NCBI RefSeq assembly: GCF_030272615.1
Contig: NC_081408.1
Location: forward strand, 302,967,450 to 303,031,449
DNA: 64,000 nucleotides
Origin: Cryptomeria japonica
Taxonomy: Eukaryota > Streptophyta > Pinopsida > Cupressales > Cupressaceae
Direction of reading: 5' to 3'
Shown here in pieces: positions 1 to 11,322 of this stretch (the stretch's first letter is position 1; each line of letters opens with the position of its first letter). The translations under genes were made by a program, and so were the position numbers. The notes beneath the pieces are model-generated. The model searched no databases and was not told the DNA's origin. It worked only from the letters and a program-made list of their open reading frames with translations.

Positions 1-1
1 T

Positions 2-2314
2 AGAGGAGGAGAATTCACTTCTGATGAATTTAACTTATTCTGCAATGATCATGGTATAAAAAGGCAAGTGTCTACACCGAGAACACCTCAGCAAAATGGG
101 ATAGCTGAGAGAAGAAACAGATCAATTATAGATTGTGCCAGAACCCTGATGATAGAAAAGAGGGTACCTCAAACATTTTGGAGAGAAGCAATCAACACTG
201 CTATTTACACCCTGAATCGAGTACAACTGAAGAAAGTAACTATGAAGGCAGCATATGAAATCTGGTATGACAAGAAACCTAATGTAAGTTATTTTAAATT
301 CTTTGGAAGTAGAAGTTATGTTCACAAAGATGACATAAATGGAAAGTTTGATCAAAAAAGAGAGGAAGGAACATTTCTTGGTTATTATTCTAGAAGCAAA
401 GCATTTAAATGTCTGATCAAATCATCTAACAAAATAGTAGAAAGTGCAAATGTGAAAATTGATGAATTTGCATAAAGAAATGATGAAGGAAATTCCAAAG
501 AACCACAAAATTATGAAGAATTTGTTTATGTTCAATCAAGAAGTCCTATCAAGAAAGTTGTTGAAGAAAATGAAGATAATATCCAGTTACCAAGTGATGA
601 AGAAGATCATACAGAGCCTACCGAGCCTATATTAGCCAAATATGTTAGAAGAAATCATGCATCAAGTCAGATTATAGGAGGTAAGGATGATCTAGTGATG
701 ACAAGGAACAAACTGAGACATAACACATGTTTGATATTTGAATTTGAATCGAGAATAGTAAAAGAGACATTTAACAATGAAGATTGGGTAAATGCTATCA
801 CATAAGAGATTGATCAAATCAAGAAGAATGAAACTTGGACATTGGTCCCAAGACTGAAGGACAAAAATGTAATCGGTACAAAGTGGATTTTCAGAAACAA
901 GCTAAATGAAAAAGGTGAGGTCATTCAGAACAAAGCAAGACTAGTTTGCAAAGGTTATGCTCAAGAAGAAGGAATCGATTATGGTGAGACTTTTGCACCT
1001 ATGGCTAGACTTGAGGGAGTAAGAACATTGTTGGCATATGTTGCTTTCAAAAATTTCAAGGTATATCAAATGGATGTTAAATCTGCATTTTTGAATGGTA
1101 TACTAGAAGAAGACGTTTATATTGAACAACCTGAAGGATTTGTTGAAGACAAGAGTAAAGATCAGGTATGTAAATTGAACAAAGATTTATATGGTCTTAA
1201 ACAAGCATCTAGAGCATGGTATGAAAGACTACACTCTTACTTAATCAAGATTGGATTTATAAGGACAAGTGAAAACAACAATATGTACATGAAGAATGAT
1301 GAGGACAATGGAATACTGATCTCAGCCATATTTGTTGATGATATTATTTTTTGTTGAAATGATTATCTATGCAAGAACTTTGGAAATGAAATGTGCAAAG
1401 AATTTGAGATGTCATTAATTGGTGAGATAAAGTATTTTATAGGTTTACAAATACTGCAAATGAAAGATGAGATTTTCATTACTCAATCCAAGTACATAAA
1501 GGAAATCTTGAAGAAATTTGGAATGGAGGATTCTAAACTTGTAAGTACTCCTATGACTACTAACTGTAAACTATCAAAGAATGATGAATCTGCATCTATT
1601 GATGAGACACTTTACTGATCTCTGATTGGAAAGCTGCAATATGTTGTTCATAATAGGCTAGATATAGCACATGCAATAGGAATAGTTGCAAGATTTTCTG
1701 CAGATCCCAAAGAAACCCATATGATAGCAATCAAGACAATTTTCAGATACTTGAGAGGCACTGAAGACTATGGCTTAGTATATGAAAAGAGGAATGATTT
1801 TGATTTAAACATTTATACTGATGCTGATTGGGCAGGAAACATTGATGACAGGAAAAGCACAAGTGGTGGAGCTTTCTTCTTGGGAGATAGACTACTAAGT
1901 TGGCTTAGCAAGAAACAAGGATGCATTTCATAATCAACAACTGAAGCTGAATATGTCATTGCAACATTGAATTGTACAAATATACCATGGATCAAACAAC
2001 TATTGAAAGGTATAAATGAGAAAGTTACCAAGCCAGTAACTATATTCTGTGACAATACTAGTGCCATTAACATTTCAAAGAATCTGGTAATGCACTCTAA
2101 GACAAAGCATATCTTTATAAAGTATCATTATCTCAGAGAAGAAGTTCAAGAGAAGAAAGTTGTGTTGGAATATATCAGTTCAAAGGAGCAAATATCAGAC
2201 ATCTTCACAAAGCCACTGCCAAGGGATGCTTTTGAGTATCTCAGAAACAAGTTAGGGGTCCTACCCCTATCCTCTACTCACCGACAGAGTTCAGTGAAAG
2301 CATCAATTCAATGA
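2..2314 (+). pseudogene. pol: copia pol: integrase C-term, reverse transcriptase, RNase H
   Basis: One reading frame spans the whole stretch without a frameshift but is cut by stops at 473, 803, 1355, 1616 and 1931. The start contains the end of the integrase core, with the QNGIAERRNR motif holding the catalytic glutamate (about 95-125). The RT carries the first catalytic Asp in [11 protein letters not shown] (about 1067-1099) and a FVDD box at 1331-1342 (usually YVDD). RNase H begins near 1815 with TDADWAG and continues through STTEAEY and the DIFTKPL motif near the end (about 2196-2216). A hydrophilic linker with many Glu and Asp (476-800) joins integrase to RT. Several stops are one transition away from Gln or Arg codons. 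It would have reverse-transcribed and integrated the element in virus-like particles; it cannot now make full enzymes. Confidence 0.92.
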
Positions 2315-2693
2315 CTCTATCAAATATTATTTGTGGATTGATGTTGATTTGCGCACTTTAGGAGGTTTTCTAAAGGTGTGCAGGAAATAGTGATTGGAGA
2401 CAAGTTGCTTTGACTGAGACTGAGATAATACATGTGTAACATAGCAAGGCAAATCACTTCACAGGGGAAGAAACCATGAATTAGCTCTTTTTCTTTTTGG
2501 CATTGTTGTCAAAGGGGGAGAAGACTAAATGGAGAAGTTAGACTAAATGGAGAAGACTTCAGGAGAAGGTTCGATCAGCTCAAGGATAACAAGAGAAGAC
2601 TAAACAACAATCTGAATTCGAATTAGTTGGAACAAATCAAGTTGGTATTTCCATTTAATTGTTGGTTTTGCCATCAATGCCAAAGGGAGAGAT
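2315..2693 (+). other. copia A 3' noncoding region with polypurine tract
   Basis: No reading frame is visible. A purine run AAAGGGAGAGA at 2682-2692 directly precedes TGTTGG and fits the polypurine primer for plus-strand synthesis. A second purine run, AAAGGGGGAGAA, sits at 2511-2522. Confidence 0.7.
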
Positions 2694-4145
2694 TGTTGGC
2701 ATTACAATAGAAAGGAGATTGTTGGCATTTCAATAAGGATATTGAGAAGGTTGTTGGAGATCATTGATATAACTAAAGAAGGATGATTACTGTCTTAATA
2801 ATATTATTTTGTCATTGATGTCAAGAAATTGATTTTTTGATTCAGTATGATGTTGCCATATCTTGAGAAGTATGTTTTGATGAGTATTAAGAGGTCAGTA
2901 AGTGACACAGAAAGAATGTGATAATGAAGGGGAGATATAAGTTTTTCAATGGGCAACTATTACCGAGTTAGACAATGATGAGATCATGTTGTTTTGATTG
3001 TTTTGATAACCTACACATGTTGTTGATTATAAGTTTAATACTGTATTATGTCACCGAGCAAGGAACCTAGTTGGTAAACCCTAAGGTTATTGATATCAAT
3101 TAACGAAGGCAGAATGTCTATCAAGCGAAGTTTAGTATTAACTGAGTAACAACCGAGTTATAATAGATCGCATTGGATGGACAAAAGCATTATTTAATGA
3201 AGGATGCTGATGACTTGGAGATGAATAAATGATTGGTATGCTGCGCAAGAAGTTTGTTAAGAATCTACGGCAATGGAAAATCAAGAGGAAGATCTATAGC
3301 ACAGATTGAACCACAATAACCTAACACAAGTTCCAAGGTGAGGTAAAACATTTTCAGATCAAAGGATACATAGAACCTAGTCAAGTTTGATGATCTGATG
3401 GCTAAGATTGATCATGGGAAATGTGATCAAGGAGATTAAGCGGTCAGAAATTGTTTATAAATAAGGAATTGTTGATAAACACTACATGCAGGCAAATGTA
3501 TGCATAGTGATGCTACAGGAATGTTTACCGAGCTTAGAAGCTTGAAGATTTGATTGAAGAATAGATTGAGAAGCCCAGCAAGCCCATCAAGGGATTAGAT
3601 AAGTCTTATGACAAGATTGTTTTTGAGCAAATAAGAATCTACTTTAGCATTTCAGATGTGAAGTTGCATATGTATTTTATTACTGTTGTTTATTTTGTAA
3701 GTGACAGGAAATCTCTTAACCGAGTGGACCTAACGGTCTTATTTGTAAACCCTCTAGTAAGGTAACATTCTAAATAAGTGTTTGAAATCCTTGGACAAGG
3801 TCACTTCTAACAAAGTGCAAGACTCTAACAAGTCTAAGGGAAATCCCTTAACTGGGTCACATCTAGCAATGTGTTTGTAATCTTTAACAGGATTTGCTTT
3901 TAACCAAGCATACTCTAGAAGGGTATATTTCTTAGTGGGTTCGAAATCCCACAGTGGTTTTTCCCTATTTGGGTTTCCACGTTAAATTTGGTGTTATATA
4001 TGTTGTGATGTTATCTGTTCATGAGTTTCAATGTTTTATAGTTTTGGTTATGTATTCTAAAGTGTAAGCTACCGAGGTTGAATCTGTTGACTATATTGAA
4101 GATTAAGTTTGTATGATTCACCCCCCCCTCTCATCTTGTTTACTA
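2694..4145 (+). repeat. copia A long terminal repeat
   Basis: The repeat starts TGTTGGCATT just after the purine tract. It ends after a C-run at 4121-4128, in a position matching the ends of the other copia LTRs here. Near its 3' end it holds the block with CCCACAGTGGTTTTTCCC (about 3950-3967) followed by GGGTTTCCACGT, shared with copia LTRs B to E. The start could also be 2720, because GATTGTTGGCATT occurs twice (2691 and 2717). The last five bases, TACTA, look like a decayed TAACA. Length is about 1.45 kb. Confidence 0.75.
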
Positions 4146-4164
4146 TTAGCATCAGAGCTTTACA
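4146..4164 (+). other. primer-binding-site-like sequence after copia A LTR
   Basis: TTAGCATCAGAGCTTTACA closely resembles the initiator-Met tRNA primer site TGGTATCAGAGC of copia elements, with changes at the first bases. A primer site belongs after a 5' LTR, yet this LTR also lies directly after the copy A purine tract. After about 4165 the sequence reads as copia B integrase on the other strand, so a junction lies there. Confidence 0.55.
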
Positions 4165-4171
4165 ATTTCTC

Positions 4172-5969
4172 CTTGAGAAAAGTAACCCAACACATTCTAG
4201 AATGATCATCAATGATTAGCATAAAGTATCCATCTCCCTATAGACTTCTTGTTCTTGCCAGACCACACAAGTCAGTGTGAATTAAATCAAGAAAATCATT
4301 GGTTTTCTCAGAAATACTCTTAAAAGTTGTTCTAACTTGCTTTCCCATTTGACATTCCTTACATACCGGATTAAGAGGTTTTACAATCTTAGATAAATCC
4401 CTTACTGCCTTAGATGAACTAATATTTACAATGCAATCAATATTCACATGACAGAGTCTTTTATGCCATAACCAACTTTCATCAATAGGTGCAATCAAGC
4501 ATGTCTTTTCATTGTTATTCAAATAAAAGATATTACCTCTAGTTTGATTACCAGTTGCAATCTCTGAACCAGTTCTATTCATGATTTTGCATTTACCATT
4601 CTTGAATTGTAACTAAAATCTTTTTTCAACTAATTGACCAACACTCAAAAGATTATGCTTCAAACCTTCAACATAATAAACGTTGTTAGTATTATGCTTA
4701 CCATCAAAAGATATAGTGCCTTTTCCTCTGATTAAACAAGCTTTGTCATCCCCAAATCTTACTAGACCTCCATTGTATTCCTGAAAAAGATAAGAATTTA
4801 CTTTTGTCACCAGTCATATGATGTGAACATCCAGAATCTATAATCAATTCATCATTTTCTTCAATTTTAGTTGCCAGGGCCTGCTCTACTGGTGGAATAG
4901 TAGGTGTCGGTTGATCTTTTGTTATTGCAACAAAATCCCATCCATTGTCTACCAGTTCTTTATCAGAATCATCAGTAACTCCTTCATCAACATAGTAACA
5001 TGATTTGTCTCTATTCTTCTTAAATATGTATCTTTGATATTTAGGGTTAGGCTTGTATGTTCTTTTAGCTTCTTCTCTCAATCTTGCATGTCTATCAAGA
5101 CATCTAGATTCCATATGACCAACTTTATTGTAGTTAAAACATTTAAATGGTGCTTTACCTTCATACTTACTTCCAATAGGACCTTTAGGCATTTTCCTTG
5201 CAAATAGTGCTTCAAGTTCTTCCAGTTCTTCATTTTCCCTCCTGGCATATTCAAGTTCTCTTGCATAAAGTGCTTTCCAATTAGATTTATTAGATGATGA
5301 TGATCATGATGTAGATGATGATGCTTTGAAGGCTAAATTTGTCTTAATTGTAGCAATAGGACTAAATTCCTCAAGCTCAAATGCTGAAAGTTTTCCAACC
5401 AGGGTATCTCTAGATACTGATGTATTAGACATTGTTCTCAACTCATTAATAGCAGTTACTTTGATTTTGTATGTTAGTGGAAATACTCTCAAAACTTTAG
5501 AAACAATTGCATCTTCACTTAAGGAACCTCCACAACATTGTATTCCCAAAACAATTTCATTAACCCTTTGCATAAAAGAAAAAATTCTTTCATCTTCTTC
5601 CATTTTCAGATTTTCATACCTGACCTAGAAGCATTCTAGTTTTGCAATTTTGGCAGTGGTATTTCCTTCATTCGTTGTCTCCAATTTATCCCAAATAGCT
5701 TTAGCAGTAGATCGGTCTGATAATCCCATGATTTTCTGATCTAACAAGGTGCTCAAGAGTGCTTCTCTTGCTTTGCAATCATTCTCTTGATCCTTACCCA
5801 ATGTTGGTGGATTAGGTTGATTCGGTGTAGGACCAACATAGGCATTCTTTGTAACATCCCATATGTATTTTCCAATACAATTAAGATGTGTCTCCATTTT
5901 GATCTTCTATATACCATAGTTAGTTCCATCAAGTTTCAAACCGTCCTTCCTGAAAAAGTTAGTTGTCAT
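4172..5969 (-). pseudogene. gag-pol: copia copy B gag / protease / pre-integrase, truncated
   Basis: The frame starts at ATG 5969 on the minus strand, with the usual copia opening (FRKDG, LDGTNY). It has an in-frame stop at about 5907-5909 replacing a Trp, one near 5622 and another near 5301. Gag (UBN2-type) is followed by a zinc knuckle CFNYNKVGHMESRC near 5110-5150, in which the second Cys is Tyr. The protease site DSGCSHHM is intact near 4820. A one-base gain in an A-run at 4784-4788 shifts the frame. The GAG-pre-integrase part keeps its His and Cys ligands (WHKRLCH, CKECQMGK, 4330-4480). The integrase start shows HTDLCG and LIIDDHSRM, then homology stops near 4172. The rest of pol and the 3' LTR are missing. 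Confidence 0.9.
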
Positions 5970-6008
5970 AGAATCTCCTCAAGTTGTTAAACTTCCACAA
6001 AAAGAGGA

Positions 6009-6026
6009 CTAAAATCTGATACCAAT
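6009..6026 (-). other. copia B primer-binding site
   Basis: On the minus strand ATTGGTATCAGATTTTAG directly follows the LTR end CCTAACA. It matches the initiator-Met tRNA type primer site TGGTATCAGA used by plant copia elements. Confidence 0.8.
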
Positions 6027-7108
6027 TGTTAGGACCCAGAGGTAGCTGAGAGGGGGTGAGGTGAATCAGTTGTCTATTAATTTCAACCCAAATATAACTT
6101 AATCAAACTTGATACATAATATCGATAAACCAAAGATAATGTCGGTTAACAGATTAACAGTTAATATTAATACCAGTGAAACTTAATGCATGAAACAAAA
6201 AGAGAAACAACATCCACAACACATAACACAAATATTTGTACGTGGAAACCCTATAAGGGGAAAAACCACAGTGGGAAACCTTACCCACAATCAGATGATA
6301 CTAGTGCAAATAGTATGTGTGTACAAATAGGTTCTACACATGTAGAAAGACCAACCACCTAGAGCTCACTGCTCAATCACAAAATAGGGGTCACACTGAC
6401 TACAATTGGATGATTAAATCCAATGATAATGTACTGCTCAAAGTAGCATCTCCAATGTTGGATTCCATACTAATTAAGCTCTGATAATATCCTTCTCTAT
6501 GGTTTACTCATATGATCTTCTATATTCGCACATACCATGTTACAATACCATAACAATATACCTTTTGCCTATTACCTCACTTACATCATCTCACAAATGA
6601 GATTTTACATATATACCAAGACCTAAGACCAAATGTGTAGGTCGTCTCACAAGGAATATTACAATTAAATCAATTAAAAATAAGTCAAGATGTGATGCAT
6701 CATGTCGGCTCAATGCAATTACAACAATACCAATTGATTAAATCATCTCCATAACGTGTCATGCTAATCTAGAATATATAATGCATGGTGGTCCATAACC
6801 TAGACCAATTTGCCGGTATAATCAAATATCTCATCCTGATTAGACCAATAACCAAAATATCAAAACCAAGTGTCCAAACCATGTCTTGGACATAACCAAG
6901 TGATCTCCAGATGATAACAAGTCATCCTCAGTGTTGGTGAACAATATAACCTGCCAGTGAATCAAATATCAGTGACTCTGCTTGTCATTGAACTTGTTGA
7001 TGAACATAATGTGCCAGTTCAACATAATCAAAGATCTCCAGAAGGATAAGTGTTGACAAGTGTTGACATCAATGACAAAACCAATGCAACACATCCATAA
7101 TACCAACA
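6027..7108 (-). repeat. copia B 5' long terminal repeat
   Basis: On the minus strand it begins TGTTGGTATTATGG at 7108 and ends GGTCCTAACA at 6027, with TG and CA ends and about 1.08 kb length. The primer site follows directly. It carries the conserved GGAAACCC / AAAAACCACAGTGGG block (6243-6277) and the C-rich run (6045-6065, seen as G-run) found in all copia LTRs here. Because the 3' end of copy B is lost, no duplication can be checked. Confidence 0.85.
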
Positions 7109-7389
7109 CTAGGATCTTCAACATGTATTTTGACACACAAAAATAATAATAAGCATCATCACATCGCATGTTCATAATCATAATAAATTTTTCATCAACC
7201 ATTATGCATCACAACATCAAATCACTACATGATATCACATTCATATTGCATTCATCATCATAATAAAAAAGTACATTAGACCACGAATTTCACCATCAAA
7301 AAGCTCATCAACAACGCATATTATATATATCATATAAAAATGTGTCAAAATATATCGTATCTACAACATCAAAATCAATGTCCAATCTC
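7109..7389. other. AT-rich spacer
   Basis: This short AT-rich stretch contains TATATATATCATATAA near 7322. I see no coding or repeat signal. It forms the 3' flank of the PMD pseudogene. Confidence 0.5.
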
Positions 7390-8002
7390 TCAACCTATAC
7401 TACCTCTATCAGTAGGTGCATCTTGACTAGCTCTAGCCTATCCTGACGATGCTCTAGATGGACCCATCAATCCTCCACTGCTAGTTTGTCAAGAAGTAGA
7501 TCGAATCAACCTTCTCCCCATGAAAGCACTAAAACTAGGTTCCCTCTGACCCTCAGGGATAGCCCTCTCATAAACATGCCAATAATAAACAACCTCCCAT
7601 GCTACAACAAAATATTTATCTACTTGGCTACATGCCTCTATCACTGGTCCAAATAACTCATTATATGCCCCCATAGTGAACCGAGTCCTCCATCGTATGT
7701 TGATACTGATCCCTATCCTCCATCCGCCGTTGCTGCAAAGTAGCGACCAAGTCCTCTAAATGCCTAACCTGATCTCTCAGTCCCTCCTCATCTCCTCTAT
7801 CCACAACTATAGACTCGATAGCCTAGAGCATCTCCACATCATAACCATCATCCCCGCCCTCATCTCCATCATTGCTCGATGACCCTGATCCTAACTCATC
7901 ACTATCATCAGAATTGCTCATGGATGCAGTCTCTCCACCAATATCAACATCCTCCCTATCACTATACACCTTCTCTGCAACTACTGCTATCAGATCTATA
8001 CC

Positions 8003-8130
8003 TCCTCCACCCCTACCTCCTCCATCCATACCTCTTCCACCTCTACCTCCTCCACCTTTACCTCCTCCACCTCTACCTCCTCCATCTCTACCTCCTCCAC
8101 CCTTATCCTCTCCACCTCTCCCTCTGGGAT
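8003..8130. repeat. CCT-rich coding repeat in PMD pseudogene
   Basis: Units such as CCTCCTCCACCTCTA repeat about eight times with period 15-18. On the minus strand they encode a run of GGGGRGGGGK-type residues, i.e. an RGG-like tail. The plus-strand frames over it are low-complexity by-products. Confidence 0.8.
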
Positions 8131-9312
8131 CCCTGCCATGTCTAATCTGCTAAGCACCAATTGGAACTATCAGATTTGTCAAAGGTATAGGCCTGTGTTA
8201 TATATAGCATATACTATACTATTCTATGGACCCTAGATCCACTACACCAAGCTGCCATCCCCACAAAATAGGAGCAAGAGCATCAAACTCAACAATAGCA
8301 ACATGAGGCTGTATACAAGCACCCTAATCACCAACCTCTTGAGTAGTGTGAGAAAAATAAGTTGTCACATCTGGAATACCCTAAACTTCCCCAAACTATC
8401 TGAGCACACGACCAGGAAGATGCATATCAATAACCCCATGACTACCAACATCTCAACCAATAAGATATCTCTGCTATCGGAAAAAAGGAAGATGCTGAGC
8501 ATCATCAATCCAACTAGGACAAGTAAGTTAAGGTCTCCATGAGAAGTACTATAAGATATCAATTTGATGATGCCAATACAAGATGTTACCCAATGCCCTG
8601 TACCTCACACCAATAGTATATCCATAAGCATATAGCTTCACTGGCTCTAGACCTATATGTAACGTAGGATATAAGATAGTTATGTGTTCCCAAGCCCATG
8701 TATAAAGCAAAGTAATACCACATCCAACTAATTTCTGCTGTAGGTAAATAACCCTATGCATATGATGATACAAAGTGGCAAGAAAATAAGGACCCCAAGA
8801 AAAAACACGTCTATCAATAATCATATCATGTATAACACATCCCCATACAATAGGAAAACAATGGGCGCATCTATCAGGAATCAATAATCCAACAACAATA
8901 CAAGCAATCACAATGGTGAGATCATCATAATCAAAATCATCCCAATGAATATCATAATGACCATGGATATGTAGATCCTACTCCTCACACTCGAACAAAG
9001 TATAGAAAGTTGAAATACCATCATCATGATCAAAAGTAACTTACTACCAGATATCAAAATGTGTAAAATATGCCACACATCCTCAAGTGTGATAGATACC
9101 TCACCAGTCGGTAGATGAAAAGAACATGTCTCTGAATGCCACCGCTCAACCAAAGTAGTAATCATATCCCTGTTAGCCATAACCTCAGGCAAATGCGCAA
9201 TATAATATAATCCAACCTATCATAACAAAGTGGTATCCTTTGCATCCAACTCATGACATCTATCAAGACTATCTAGTTGTGTTTGCCTATCAAGAAGTAC
9301 TAGATAATGCGC

Positions 9313-9743
9313 CTGCATTTGGAAAATATAAAAATGAGTCAACTACGTAATCAAAACTATCAAGACACATAAGCTGAAGGAAGAAAGGACTTTATTATAA
9401 ATTGTGATTCAATATTACCAATTGTGAAGAAAAATAAGCAAATGCGACATATTTATGCCAAATGCGAATCAAATGTATCATATGTGACACAATATAAGCA
9501 AATGTGATCCAAAAAATTCAATTGCGATACAATTTTGTCAAGTGCGACACAAAGTTAACATATGCGACATAAAAAAATCAAGTGTGAAGAATTTACATCG
9601 ATTGCGACATAATTAAATCAATTGCGGCAATATTGATACTCAATTGCGACATACATGAAAAATGACACACTAAAAAACGATTAAATTTTTTGTAAAATAC
9701 ATAAAAAAAAAAAAAAAAACAAGCAGAAAATTAGGCAACTCAC
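9313..9743 (-). other. PMD pseudogene intron 1
   Basis: A 431-bp intron is bounded by GTGAGT (9743-9738, minus strand) and TGCAG (9317-9313). It separates two parts that join in phase 0. Most of it is the TTGCGAC minisatellite. Confidence 0.65.
9405..9665. repeat. degenerate minisatellite with ATTGCGACA core
   Basis: About ten units of roughly 24-26 bp share a core like AATTGCGACATAATTAATCA. Variants include AAATGCGAA, ATATGTGAC and AAGTGCGAC. CpG in the core is often replaced by TpG or CpA, as expected for methylated CpG. It lies inside the inferred PMD intron. Confidence 0.8.
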
Positions 9744-9821
9744 CATGCCACCAATGCCAGGAGGTCTTTGATAAGATCGCACTCGCTCGGATAAATGCAG
9801 CCTCACTCTATGACCTGCCAT

Positions 9822-10189
9822 TTCGATCCAAGGACGCCAGAAGCTCTAATCTCTAAGAAATTCTCTTAAAACAAAAAAATGCAAATGAACTCAAACCCAT
9901 ACCAATCCTCAATTTATAAGCTCAAAAATTAGGGTTTCTTAACATAAATGCCGGTGGACCCCTCCATCTTCAACATAGTTTTAGACATAGCAAACAAGAT
10001 TGAAACTCTTTCAAACTTCATATTTTCACTATCTAGCATATTTCTGAAAAACTGGTCTTCGATCCAAAATTTTCCGACCACTTTTTTTGAGGGGGCATTA
10101 TACCCTAGCATCACCAGGGCATACTGGGGCATAAATATTCATTTTCTTTGAAACAACATCATTTCAACATTGTCTCAAAGATGGGAAAA
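9822..10189. other. 5' flank of PMD pseudogene
   Basis: This stretch should contain the PMD 5' untranslated region and promoter on the minus strand. An A/T-rich leader with AACCCTAA-like sequence lies at 9920-9940, and a GC-richer patch with GGGGGCATTATACCC lies at 10091-10105. I see no coding capacity that I can support. Confidence 0.4.
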
Positions 10190-11322
10190 TGTAGACACTT
10201 AAAAATGTCTCTTTAATTCTACACTAATTATTTGTCTATTTAATTAAGTAATTCTTTAATTATTTGATTAAACTAACTATTTCTTCTGATCATCGCCTTT
10301 CAACACTTCTAATTATTCTATTTCTATTCTCAAGTCATTTTAATTAGTTAACCATATCTCAATTATTAATTAAATATCAAATATTTAATTAATTACAACC
10401 TTTTCCTTAGTTAAATAATCTTTATTATTTAATTAATTCTATTTCCTAAGTTTAAATAATTTTATTTAAATTATTTAAATTAATTAATTAAATTCTTCCA
10501 ATTCCCCAAATTAAATTTTCAATTAATTCCATCCAATTTCATTTCATATTTCCCCAAATTCGATTTTCACTTCATTTCATCTAATTTCATATTTCCAAAT
10601 TCACATTTTCCCCAAATCTGAATTTCAATTAATTTCATGTGCATTTCAGCATTCGAAAGTCCAAATTCAAATTCAAATTGAAAATAAAAATCAAATTCAA
10701 TTTCAAATTCCTACAACACATGCTAAAATTAGAATTGATTGATCAAATCAGTTAACTCATCAATCATCCTTTTTAACTCTCAATCAATTTAGTCATCTAA
10801 TCCATCTATTCAGTTTACTAATCAATCAAGTGAGTTGATTAATCAATCTATTCAGTTCACTCTTCAATCAATCCAATTGACTACTCAATCGAATGAGTTA
10901 ACAAATCAATCAATTGAGTTCACTGATCAATCAATTTCAGTTGTCTCCCAATCAACACTTGAGTTCTATTTCTCACACTCTTTGTGTTGAAAATCTATAA
11001 ATTTAACCTCTTTTCATCAATTCAAGTTAGCTTTTCTAGAATCATAGAATCACAGTCTTCAATATTGTTGCTTATCTTATGCAGGAAATCAAGTGCAATA
11101 CCTAGGAGCCACCTACATCAACAACACTGGAGAATAGCAATGGAAACCTTGCTATGTCATTTGAGGGAGTCTTAGATAGATCATTTCAATTCAATTGATA
11201 ATTAGCTTTATTTCATTGTTATTTAGGAATAATAATTAGATTTAGAGTTGTGATTCACTCTTTGATAATCTGATTTATGCAATTTATTCCTATTTACTAC
11301 CCGAGTACACCAAACTCTAACA
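10190..11322 (+). repeat. LTR-like AT-rich block (boundaries uncertain)
   Basis: The block begins TGTAGACACTTAAAAATG and can be read to end at CAAACTCTAACA. It has a CTATAAATTT TATA-like site at about 10994-11003 and transcript-like sequence after it. These are LTR traits, but the flanks GAAAA and TAGTC do not match, and no primer site or purine tract is visible. It may be a decayed solo LTR. Confidence 0.35.
10735..10945. repeat. degenerate about 24-bp tandem repeat
   Basis: Units of the form ATCAATCAATTGAGTTNACT recur about eight times, for example at 10822, 10849 and 10903. Spacing is near 24-28 bp. It lies within the LTR-like block. Confidence 0.7.

Larger units (their letters stand above)
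1..4145 (+). mobile_element. Ty1/copia retrotransposon, copy A (5' part outside window)
   Basis: The element runs in from the left edge. It shows integrase C-terminal half, reverse transcriptase and RNase H in the copia order (integrase before RT), then a noncoding 3' region, a polypurine tract and a long terminal repeat. Gag, protease and the 5' LTR lie outside the window. The copy is dead: its pol frame has five stop codons. Its LTR is followed by a primer-site-like sequence rather than plain target DNA, so the right end may be a recombinant. No target-site duplication can be tested because the left end is missing. Confidence 0.9.
7390..9821 (-). pseudogene. plant mobile domain (PMD / MAIN-like) protein pseudogene
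   Basis: Exon 1 runs from ATG 9821 to 9744 (26 codons, starting MAGHRVRLHLSERVRS) and ends at a GTGAGT donor. Exon 2 begins at 9312 after a TTTCCAAATGCAG acceptor, in phase. It reads into the PMD core: LDRCHELDAKDTTLL, then LVERWHSETCSFHLP and VSITLEDVWHI (about 9080-9160), then the IPDRCAHCFPIVWG and TWAWEHI segments (8690-8870). Beyond the domain come a Gly/Arg-rich tract (8003-8130), an acidic Ser/Asp stretch (7870-7950), a heptad-like segment (7700-7790) and a tail ending at TGA 7390-7392. A double stop TGATAG lies near 9219-9224, and further stops and frameshifts occur throughout. PMD proteins are known as relatives of MAIN/MAIL1 involved in silencing and are often carried by transposons. 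This copy is not functional. Confidence 0.8.

Noticed and set aside
7872-8153. Plus-strand Pro- and Leu-rich frames
   Set aside because: They are the opposite strand of the Gly/Arg-rich repeat of the PMD pseudogene.
9405-9665. Regular repeat with spacer-like segments, considered as a CRISPR array
   Set aside because: Units are degenerate, adjacent, without unique equal spacers, and the context is plant nuclear DNA.
7390-9821. PMD locus as a working gene
   Set aside because: A double stop near 9220 plus further stops and frameshifts in exon 2 rule out a full product.
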